Source: Cordilura impudica (Eukaryota > Arthropoda > Insecta > Diptera > Scathophagidae). Taken from it: a DNA stretch of 64,000 nt. Shown in pieces: positions 32,703 to 40,724 of the stretch (within the stretch, counting starts at the first letter, position 1; every line of letters starts with the position of its first letter). Made by a program: the position numbers and the translations under genes. Below the pieces are notes generated by a model. That model saw only the letters and a list, made by a program, of their open reading frames with translations, was not told the origin of the DNA and did no database searches. The stretch covers positions 87,465,465 to 87,529,464 of the forward strand of contig OY821520.1 of the NCBI GenBank assembly GCA_963682025.1, given 5' to 3'.

Positions 32703-33230
32703 GTTATTTCTTCTCTTTACTAGCTTATACTAAAAACACCTTTTATATATATATAAATATACTATATATGTTGAGGGTTCTATCGTGAACTATTCAAATA
32801 TGAACATAGTTCATATAATTTAGCCTGCGTTACACACACACACACACACACAGTGATATTTCTAAGAATATTTGTAATTATGTATTTTTAATTATAAGAC
32901 ATCCCTAATTGATTGGAATTACGTACATATGTATTATCTTAGGATGTTTTTACTACTGTTTTTCTAAGATAATATAACACATTGGGGGGAATTCATAATA
33001 TCACTAAAAGTTTTGCTTGTGTGTAGACGCAAGTGTAGTTATTAGTTCTAGATAAGGCTTAAGATTTTTATATATAGTTATTAAGGTTTTATTTTCAATA
33101 AAGAAATTAGTATTGTACATTCACTCAATTATTCGAGTTGTTCTCCATAGATACAAACATTTAGTACCGTCAACATCAAGCTTACTGGTTCTCCTATATT
33201 CACCCAAAGAATAAAAAATAAAAATTAAAA
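32703..33230. promoter_or_regulatory. Divergent intergenic region between capsid block and polymerase
   Basis: 528 bp separates the leftward block from the rightward polymerase, so it should contain promoters for both. It holds a (CA)n run near 32834-32851, an AT-rich stretch, the 100-bp module shared with 39603-39703, and at 33185-33199 a 15-bp copy of the element-tip sequence CTGGTTCTCCTATAT. Confidence 0.55.
33081..33180 (+). repeat. Promoter/leader module, polymerase copy
   Basis: About 100 bp is repeated inverted at 39603-39703 with few differences. It includes TTCAATAAAGAAATTAGTA, GTACATTCACTCAATTATTC and TTGTTCTCCATAGATACAAA. It ends 50 bp before the polymerase ATG; the other copy ends 8 bp before the exonuclease-like ATG. 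Both copies point toward their genes. Confidence 0.8.
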
Positions 33231-36200
33231 ATGGAAAATTTAATTAAAATCGAGTGCTCCGATTGCGGAATTGTTGTTGAAGGAGTAGCAAATTTGGAGC
33301 TACACCTTCTACAAAAATGCGTCGGTAAAACTAAAAGACGTGGTATTTTTAACATCAATCCAATGCCAAAAAAAGTAAAAGTTAGTGTACCAGAAATATT
33401 TTGTCAAGTATGCAAAAAAAATATCCATGAAAATAAGTATAAAATTCATTTGAGGACAAATGTGCATAAGGATAATTCCGAAAGATTTTTGAAGGAAAAC
33501 ATTTTCGAAATTATTTTAAAAAATCCAATGGTTGTAAAACAATATCGGATTTATAGTAATTTGAAAAACGAAATTGAAATTAAAAAATTTTTGCTTGATA
33601 CAAAAATATTCGTAAAAGAACTTATAATTGAAAGGTTAATAGAATTTGACTTCATAAAATTGAATATGGTGCTATTTGGACTGTACGTGAAAAATTCAAC
33701 CGAAGGAGAACCAATATCATCATTAAAACATTTTGCAACTTCATTCAATAGTATAAGAAATATTGATGAAATTGATGAAGTAATTGGAGATTTTAATAAT
33801 GAGTTGGAAAGACAAGCGAGTGAGTTCCAGGAGAGAGATAGCGGATGGGCAATCGACCATTTCAAATATATCGAGATGACTGTATGCAAATTGGAGAGTA
33901 TTCCGATTGGGAATTACATACCGGTGCCAAAAGCAATAGCAGCAAAAAAAGCTGTCATAAACGTAAGAAATAGTGATTCTTTCTGCTTTAAATGGTGCGT
34001 TTTAGCCGCAATAGCATTAAAGAAGGACAATTGGAGTGCTTCCGATAAAAAAAAATTATGTGATACCAAATATTATAAAATTAATGATATAAGTTCCAAT
34101 AAAATTAAATTTCGGGGAATAACTCTAGACTTTTCGAATATGTCATTTCCAGTTTTATTGCCGGCACTTAAAATATTTGAACAAAATAACCCAAACTTCA
34201 GCATCAACATTTATGAATTAAAGAAAGCAAATAATAAGTTTAAAGTTGTGGGTCCTGCAAGACAATCCAAAACTGTTAAAGAGTACCATATTAATTTGCT
34301 GACTTTAGTAAATAATGGTAACTATCATTACTCTCTAATAAAAGATATGCAGAGATTGGTGAAAACGCAATTTGTAAATTCTAATACTCCCGGACAATTT
34401 TGTGACTTATGTCAAAATTTTTATTTCAATAACTCCGTGCGCCACAAAACGGAATGTTCAAAAGTAACAACAACATACCCAAAGCAAGGTTCAATGCTTT
34501 CATTCACACACTTCGAAAGAAAGATTTCTCCGCCAGTTGTTGTGTATGCTGATATGGAATCTGTACTTTTACCTGTATACAACAAAACAAGAGGGAAAGG
34601 AACTACAGTAATTCAAAACCACAAAGCGTGTGCAGTAGCATACTATATAAAACATACGTATAATGGCGAATTAGATGAATATTATTCATTTGAAGGTATG
34701 TTTTATTCAGTCTTAAATATTTATTCCGTATTAAGTTGTATACTCTTTTTCAGGAAAAACATGTGTACGAGAATTTTTGGATCATCTTTACAATACAATG
34801 AATGCAGTATATGACATGTATTGGAAAACAGACGCACCACATATAGATGTTCCATTAACACCAGAAGCAGAATTAAATTGTTGTGCATGCAGTAATAAGA
34901 TAAGCGGTGAGAAAGATAAGTTTTATAATTACTTTAGTGGGATTCTTATGGGATATATACATAGTTATTGTAAAAATAAGTTCAAGTTTATCGTACCTTT
35001 TGTACCAATTTTCTTTCATAATTTAAGTAGGTACGATATCCATCTTTTTATTACAGAATTAGGTAGTAATCTTTCAGTTATACCATGCAATAAGGAGCTA
35101 TATATTTCAATGACCAAAAAATTTTTAGACGGGAATAAAATTAAATACACATTAAATTTTATAGATTCGAACAGGTTTTTAAATTCCAGTATAGAAAAGT
35201 TGGCAAGCTACTTAAATAAAGAAGATTTTAAGATACTCAAAAAGAAATACCCTAAACAAGAACATTTCGAAGTTATGAATAGAAAAGGTGTTTTCCCGTA
35301 TGACTATGTTGATAGTTTTGAAAAACTGAATGAGCAGTCTTTACCCAACAGAGAGCATTTTTATAATCATTTAGATGACAGGGAGTGTTCTGAGGAAGAC
35401 TATACTTTTGCTAACAAGGTTTGGAATATATTTCAATGTCGTACTCTTAAAGACTACATGTTGTTGTATCTTAAGAGCGATGTTTTTATTTTGTCGGATA
35501 TTTTTGAGAATTTTAGATCAGTTTGTAAGAAAATTTACGGTTTAGATCCATGTAACTATGTTACCGCTCCTTCTTTGTCATGGGATGCTATGCTCAAATA
35601 TACAAGTGTTAAAATGGAATTAATAAGTGATCCTGAAATACATTCATTCCTCAAAACTTCCATTCGAGGAGGAATTACGCAGTGCACTTATAGACTTTCG
35701 AAGGCTAACAATAAGTACATGAATGAATATGATTCTGCTAAAGACGAAAATTACTTAGCATATATAGATGCTAATAACTTGTATGGTTGGGCCATGTCAC
35801 AAAAACTCCCCATTTCAGATTTTTCGTTTTTATCTCATGACGAAGTTGAAAATTTCAAAGTAAGCGAATATAGTGATGAATCTACTTACGGATATATTCT
35901 AGAAGTTGATCTTGAATATCCCAACTTAATTCATAATTCTCATAACTATCTTCCATTTTGTGCGCAAAATAAAATACCACCTGGAGGAAAACTCCCCAAA
36001 TTATTAGCTGATCTCACTGATAAAAAAGATTATAAAATTCATATAAAGAACCTACAATTGTGTTTAGAACAGGGATTAATACTTGTAAAGATTAATAAAA
36101 TTTTAAAATTCAAACAAAGTTTTTGGTTGGAACCCTATATAAGCTTAAACACAAATCACCGTAAAACATCAAAAAATGAATTTGAAAAGAATTTTTTTAA

Positions 36201-37008
36201 ATTAATGAATAATGCTGTATACGGTAAAACGATGGAAAATGTAGAAAAGCGTCGTGATGTGAGATTAGTTACTAATTATGACAATCGCAGAAATTCCGAA
36301 GGGTGTAGAGCTCTTATAGCTAAACCCAACTTTTCTGGTATAGACGTATTTGATAATGGACTGTATGGTATAGAATTGAACAAATTAGAGGTACATCATG
36401 ACAAGCCAATATACATAGGTGTAACAGTATTAGAACTATCAAAATATTTAATGTATGATTTTTATTACAATTTTTTGGTTAAAGAAGATAAAAATCTGAA
36501 ATGTATCTACATGGACACTGATTCATTCATTATATCCTCCAAAAAAGACATTTACGAAATTATTAAAAACAATAGTGATAAATTTGACACTTCAGAATAT
36601 AAACCCGAAAATGTTTATGGGATTAGGTCTTTGAACAAAAAAGTTCTGGGCTTAATGAAAGACGAAAATTCAGGTAAAATTATGAGAGAATTTGCAGGTC
36701 TGAAAGCAAAAGCATACGCTTACACGGTAGGAGATCATGAAAATTACACCAAAACTATTAAAAAAGTAAAAGGAGTAAAAAAATCAGTTGTTAAAAAATT
36801 AGAACTCCGTAATTATCAAGAATCTATAATAGAGAGAAAAACATTTTATGGTGAACAAAGGGTTATTCGCAGTAGATCCCATAAATTATATACGGAAATT
36901 GTAAATAAAATAAGTTTAAACTATAAGGATGATAAGAGATATGTTTTACCTAATAATGTGGATACATTAGCTTGGGGGCATTATAAAATAAGTGATGTAG
37001 TTTTGTAA
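33231..37008 (+). CDS. POLB: Protein-primed DNA polymerase B, two exons
   Basis: Exon 1 is 33231-34695 and exon 2 is 34754-37008; together they would give 1239 residues. The N-terminus has C2HC/C2H2 fingers (Cys9-Cys12-His25-Cys30; FCQVC..H..H near residue 60; FCDLCQ near 390). The 3'-5' exonuclease has YADMES (Asp441, Glu443), NLSRYDIH and YLKSD. The polymerase has motif A YIDANNLYGW (Asp827), motif B NNAVYGKT and motif C YMDTDS (Asp1076, Asp1078). Such enzymes replicate linear genomes from a terminal protein primer. All catalytic motifs are present. The intron has GTATG and TTTTCAG borders and restores frame (phase 1). The only rightward core gene; its 3' end converges on the zinc-knuckle and integrase genes. 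Confidence 0.95.
34696..34753 (+). other. 58-bp intron in the polymerase gene
   Basis: Starts GTATGTTTTATTC and ends in the pyrimidine-rich ACTCTTTTTCAG. Without removal the frame ends 120 bp downstream. Removal joins the exonuclease region in phase with the motif that normally follows it. The size matches the 55-65 bp introns common in flies. Confidence 0.85.
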
Positions 37009-37103
37009 GTTTTATTTTATTTCCAACAAAATATTGTACTTTTTATTTAAATAAAAATAAAAACAAAAAACATTGAAACAATTTGTTTTATTTCATATAT
37101 AAT

Positions 37104-37256
37104 TTATTTATTCTTTTTTGAACATTGCCATTTATTAACTTTATTGTCTTCCACTTTTTTCTTACATCTATCTTCATTGTGATCGTTGCTACCACAGTAG
37201 TTACAATATTTCAGTTTTTCATACTTAACTTCAGAATTTTTAAAAATGCGATCCAT
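37104..37256 (-). CDS. 50-aa CCHC zinc-knuckle protein
   Basis: The ATG at 37256 opens 50 codons ending TAA at 37104. The centre has Cys18-X2-Cys21-X4-His26-X4-Cys31, the exact CX2CX4HX4C spacing of retroviral nucleocapsid zinc knuckles, with Tyr20 and Gly22 as usual. The flanks are Lys-rich. Zinc knuckles of this type bind single-stranded nucleic acid. It sits between the polymerase and integrase 3' ends on the integrase strand, 99 bp beyond the integrase stop, so it may be the last gene of that block. Short length is the main reason for caution. Confidence 0.65.
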   Translation of the reverse strand: MDRIFKNSEVKYEKLKYCNYCGSNDHNEDRCKKKVEDNKVNKWQCSKKNK

Positions 37257-37355
37257 TTAGCTTAATACAGTTGTATGGTACCTTCTTAAATGATTTTATT
37301 CAATTAAAATTAATTTAACAACATATTCTCCTTTTATACTTCTCAATACTATATG

Positions 37356-38279
37356 TTATTTTAATAATTTATTTTTATTTATCCAAGAGTTATGAGATTC
37401 ATCAAAACCTAACCATTTGACAAAGAGTTTCTTTCCCCTTCTTTTTAAAACTTTTTCAATCAGAAAATCATCTTTGTTTTTAACCTTTTGTAGTTCATAT
37501 TCATAAAATGACCCTAGTATTATATCATTTCTATAATCTTTAATTAAATATGTCACAGGATTGGTAATATTTACTTTATCTATAGTAAAAACTTCTGTTG
37601 ACCAATTTGGTTCATAGCCCTTAAAAAAAATTCCCTTGTATTTGCTGATTCTGACATGATCACCTTTTTTAAACTTATGACGCGGGAATGATTTTGGAAA
37701 ATTATAAACTGTGTGTAACAAATGAATTTGATTAGATTTATTAACTTCAGATGGTTTCCTTTTAATTGTACGGTGATAGGTGTTATTGTATTGTGAAACT
37801 AAACTGTCAATATCATCAACCCACTTGTAGTTTCCTCTCATACTAAACATTTTCCACATTAATGTTTTTAAAGTTCTATTAAAACGTTCACATATTGATG
37901 CTTTTAAATGGGTATATGTATGATAATGGTTAATATGATTTGTTTTCATTAATAATTTAAAATCTTTATTGAAAAATTCTTTCCCTTGATCAGATTGTAT
38001 ATTTTTTGGTTTTGTTTTTAATCGTTTAAACATTTTAACTATGGCAGTAACAATTTCTAAAGATTTTTTTGATTTAACTGGATATGCAAAAGCATATTTT
38101 GAAAAAGTATCTATCCCAGTTAAAAGATACTTATACCCATTATTCATTTTAGCAAATGGAATCATTTCTACTAGATCTATTTGCCATGTATCATTATAGC
38201 CCTTTTGTATGAATCTACGTCTAACAAAATTTTTTCTTACTGACTTATGAATTTCATTAACAACTTGCTGTTTACTCAT
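37356..38279 (-). CDS. INT: Retroviral-type integrase with C-terminal chromodomain (INT)
   Basis: 307 residues. The RNase H-fold core has the DDE triad at Asp35 (WQIDLVEM), Asp97 (QSDQGKEF) and Glu131 (CERFNRTLK), with 33 residues between the last two by my count. A C-terminal chromodomain spans about 267-307 (FLIEKVLKRRGKKLFVKWLG..SHNSWI). The enzyme inserts the linear element and makes the 6-bp duplication; chromodomains steer such integrases to histone marks. An N-terminal HHCC finger is not present in this frame. Leftward, 9 bp beyond the next upstream gene's stop. Intact. Confidence 0.94.
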   Translation of the reverse strand: MSKQQVVNEIHKSVRKNFVRRRFIQKGYNDTWQIDLVEMIPFAKMNNGYKYLLTGIDTFSKYAFAYPVKSKKSLEIVTAIVKMFKRLKTKPKNIQSDQGKEFFNKDFKLLMKTNHINHYHTYTHLKASICERFNRTLKTLMWKMFSMRGNYKWVDDIDSLVSQYNNTYHRTIKRKPSEVNKSNQIHLLHTVYNFPKSFPRHKFKKGDHVRISKYKGIFFKGYEPNWSTEVFTIDKVNITNPVTYLIKDYRNDIILGSFYEYELQKVKNKDDFLIEKVLKRRGKKLFVKWLGFDESHNSWINKNKLLK

Positions 38280-38288
38280 CTTTATTTA

Positions 38289-38960
38289 TTACTTATTTTT
38301 AGTTCTTAATAATAACTTATGTATTTTAATATCCGATTTTATTTTGTCAGGCATTTTTTTACTAATTTCAAAACATAGCCGCATCAAGTCCACTTGCACA
38401 TCTTTATCGTATGATTGTTCAAGATCCGATAATTGAATACTGGTTTTATTGAGTTCTGCACATCTGGGTATGAAATAGGTACGATAAAAATGAGATATTT
38501 GTTTCTGTAATATTGTATTCCAACACAGAAATGACGTCAAAAAAATTCCAACTCGAATAATATTTCTCCAAGATTCACCATCAATTTTGATCTTATGACC
38601 ATTTTGTGATATAACTAATACACAATGTCCGCCTCTTTTGATTTTAAATTCACAACAAATTCTGCTTAATGTTGGATGATCCAATTCTTCATATAGATCG
38701 ATAAATTCGTACTGATCAAGTCTCATCTGAATATATTCCTTATATGCCATCAGATGAATCCATTCATCTCTAGTAAAGCCAACAGCATTTGTTTTATTGC
38801 TATGAATCCAGAGGAGAGGTTGAAAATTATTTTTTGTAGAAAATCCACATCTTAATTTTAATTTTAAATTGAGTAAGTACTCCAGATGATAGATAAGTGT
38901 ATAATCTTGTTTCCTTTTAGATAGTTTTGGTTTTTCTATTTCACAATAAGTATGATCCAT
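38289..38960 (-). CDS. Uncharacterised protein with possible PC4-like segments (223 aa)
   Basis: Two stretches resemble the PC4/p15 single-stranded-DNA-binding fold, in which a beta-sheet is followed by a W-containing helix. One is around residues 39-82 (GFSTKNNFQPLLWI..FTRDEWIHL). The other is around 109-140 (GGHCVLVISQNGHKIKIDGESWRNI). The remainder is helical and charged. Similar uncharacterised proteins accompany arthropod Polintons. The PC4 link is my pattern-based inference and needs a profile search. In the integrase block, directly upstream of INT. Confidence 0.6.
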   Translation of the reverse strand: MDHTYCEIEKPKLSKRKQDYTLIYHLEYLLNLKLKLRCGFSTKNNFQPLLWIHSNKTNAVGFTRDEWIHLMAYKEYIQMRLDQYEFIDLYEELDHPTLSRICCEFKIKRGGHCVLVISQNGHKIKIDGESWRNIIRVGIFLTSFLCWNTILQKQISHFYRTYFIPRCAELNKTSIQLSDLEQSYDKDVQVDLMRLCFEISKKMPDKIKSDIKIHKLLLRTKNK

Positions 38961-39087
38961 TTCAACTGAGGAGATAAACTAAACTAAGTTGCCCAAAAAA
39001 TATAAACTGGTATATAAGAATTAACAATTTTAACAAAATTAACAGATAAGGTGTAGCATTAGTTTATTTTCAATATTGTTATGGAAA

Positions 39088-39594
39088 TCAGGGTACTATA
39101 TTTACAAAAGAGCTTGCATTTATGGGCGGAGCTAAAAAATTCTGAAGTAAAAGAGCATTCTTCAGAGCACAAGTTCCATGGTTGTGAAAACTGCAACGGA
39201 TGCAATCTGGATATTCTCTTTCGAGACGCTTTAAATTGTGGTAACATATATTTTCAATATTGAATACATTTTTCTGCAACATCTCCTCAAGCCACTTTTT
39301 CTTTTCCAAACCCTTGACATAAACGCGAAAATTGATATTTGCGTTAATGAATTTACATACACTCTCAAGTGATACATTTCCGTCTTCCCACTGTAGATGA
39401 TGGTGATTTTTAGTCAACCATTTTGCTTGTTTCTGCTTTTCTGGTAATAAATATTTAAATTCAAAGGGTGGCTTTATGATGAAATTATAATACTCTTTAG
39501 TATTGAAGACCATAGCAATTTCCTTTGGTATGAAATTATTTGAATTTCCCCTAAATCCTTGCAAATCAACAAAAACTATTGGAAAATTTTCCAT
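39088..39594 (-). CDS. Exonuclease-like protein (168 aa)
   Basis: The start MENFPIVFVDLQGF..NNFIPKEIAMVF resembles the first motif region of DEDD-family 3'-5' exonucleases (strand with D-x-E, then I-x-E-I/A), though the usual second acid is Gln here. Later come a NHHHLQWEDG stretch and a C-terminal Cys/His group (CYHNL..CIRCSFHNHGTCALKNA). If truly DEDD-derived it may be inactive. Function is inferred only from the pattern. It has its own upstream copy of the 100-bp module found before the polymerase, suggesting co-expression in replication. Confidence 0.6.
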   Translation of the reverse strand: MENFPIVFVDLQGFRGNSNNFIPKEIAMVFNTKEYYNFIIKPPFEFKYLLPEKQKQAKWLTKNHHHLQWEDGNVSLESVCKFINANINFRVYVKGLEKKKWLEEMLQKNVFNIENICYHNLKRLEREYPDCIRCSFHNHGTCALKNALLLQNFLAPPINASSFVNIVP

Positions 39595-39602
39595 TCTTCA
39601 TT

Positions 39603-39703
39603 TGATGTTGATGGTACTAAATGTTTGTATCTATGGAGAAACAACTCGAATAGTTGAGTGAATGTACAATACTAATTTCTTTATTGAAAATAAAACCTTA
39701 AGA
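39603..39703 (-). repeat. Promoter/leader module, exonuclease-like gene copy
   Basis: Inverted counterpart of 33081-33180, ending 8 bp before the start codon at 39594. The few differences include an extra A in GGAGAAACAACTCG. Confidence 0.8.
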
Positions 39704-39708
39704 ACTAA

Positions 39709-39790
39709 ACACATTCTACGCTGGGAGTGTTTTAAATAAAACAAAATGGATTTTAAATTTAGACTTTTATTTGTTTTCTTTATTTTCTTT
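39709..39790 (-). repeat. Mosaic of zinc-finger-gene 5' and 3' pieces
   Basis: 'acattctacgctgggagtg' (39709-39727) is the inverse of an internal piece of the zinc-finger gene near 27447-27466. It is followed directly by the inverse of the 3' flank near 27868-27920 (AAACAAAATGGATTTTAAAT and on). It looks like a deleted copy of the left-end region pasted upstream of the right-end gene. Confidence 0.75.
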
Positions 39791-40111
39791 TTGGCTCACA
39801 AACTCAAGAATAGCTCTATTATATTTGGATTCATCTCTACCACGATATATTATTTGTTCAATTTTATTGTCAGTCAGTTTTTTGAATGGGTTCTTCATAG
39901 GAAACAGCTCGCTGAGGCGTTTAGGTAAAAATATCCATAGGAAATTACCATCTTCATCTAACAAATTTAAAGTCATTTTAGAACCAATTTGCGTATCCTT
40001 TAATTTGCATCCAGTTATTGTATATGGATATCCGATTTTTAAATTAGCCACTCTTGTAAAGCCTTCTCCAGAATTGTTTCTCGAGTTGTTTAATGCGTTT
40101 AAAAAATCCAT
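39767..40111 (-). CDS. Conserved Polinton small protein, possibly OB-fold (114 aa)
   Basis: MDFLNALN start, then FTRVANLKIGYPYTITGCKLKDTQIG, TLNLLDEDGNFLWIFLPKRLSELF and a basic tail. The order (short beta strands, a TxxG turn, a LPKR strand) is common to a protein family I associate with arthropod Polintons. It resembles a single-stranded-DNA-binding OB-fold. The assignment is inference. First gene of the second leftward block. Its last residues overlap the mosaic repeat. Confidence 0.6.
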   Translation of the reverse strand: MDFLNALNNSRNNSGEGFTRVANLKIGYPYTITGCKLKDTQIGSKMTLNLLDEDGNFLWIFLPKRLSELFPMKNPFKKLTDNKIEQIIYRGRDESKYNRAILEFVSQKENKENK

Positions 40112-40298
40112 TTATTTTTAGGTGTTGAACTGCTTCAATCAAACTTACTAATGATTCTAGTAAATCAATCGTAAGAAGTTCTGTAATTTATACTCCAAAA
40201 TTTAATAAATTCAACAACAACAAAATATTTTTTTATATAAATATTTATTAAAAAGAGATGGATATATATACTTAAATTTATAATCTTATATTTAAAAA

Positions 40299-40724
40299 TT
40301 AAAATGTGATTTGAGGTGGTGTTGGTGTCTCAGGAATCCAATCCTCTATAAAATTATATGTGTTTTGAGGTGGTGGTGGTGTCTCAGGTGTCTCAGGAAT
40401 CCACTCCTCTGTATTCCAGAAACCCATTTGGTTGTTGGGTATTTCATCCATCAATTCTCCGCTAAGGAACAGCACATCATATGAATATTCAAATGAAGAA
40501 ACATTATGAGTAGAGATTCGCTCTATCTCATTTTCAATGAGACAGTTTGTTGTGTGTATTACGTAGTTGGATACACCCGGTATGTATTTACTGCAGTAAA
40601 CACATTCTACGCTGGGAGTGTTTTCCATACACTCCAAACTATTTTCCATGTGTTTGAGGAATTCTGATTCATCCTCATAGAAAATGGTGCAGAGCGAGCA
40701 CTTAAAAAAATTCATGTTTTCCAT
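40299..40724 (-). CDS. TIR-embedded zinc-finger protein, right copy (141 aa)
   Basis: Identical to the left gene through the two C2HC fingers (Cys9, Cys12, His25, Cys32; Cys41, Cys44, His57, Cys61), then diverging after SSF. It lacks the left copy's DTPDVSSYK insertion and carries the WIPETPETPPPP-type motif twice (EEWIPETPETPPPPQ and EDWIPETPTPPQ) near the C-terminus. The two genes are therefore paralogues whose N-terminal halves are kept alike by the inverted repeat. Confidence 0.75.
   Translation of the reverse strand: MENMNFFKCSLCTIFYEDESEFLKHMENSLECMENTPSVECVYCSKYIPGVSNYVIHTTNCLIENEIERISTHNVSSFEYSYDVLFLSGELMDEIPNNQMGFWNTEEWIPETPETPPPPQNTYNFIEDWIPETPTPPQITF

Noticed and set aside
32461..32733. 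90-codon plus-strand frame opposite the small Cys-rich protein
   Set aside because: It would end about 500 bp before POLB with no recognisable features; the minus-strand frame fits the leftward block better.
32834..32851. (CA)n run as a functional promoter element
   Set aside because: Ordinary microsatellite; nothing beyond position supports regulation.
33551..33889. 112-codon minus-strand frame inside the polymerase
   Set aside because: Antisense shadow of the polymerase N-terminal region.
34696..34753. Frameshift mutation killing the polymerase
   Set aside because: The disrupted stretch has consensus GT and pyrimidine-AG borders, and its removal restores the frame exactly, so an intron is the simpler reading.
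39771..40121. 116-codon plus-strand frame over the OB-like gene
   Set aside because: Antisense shadow; the minus-strand frame has the recognisable conserved pattern and the right block orientation.
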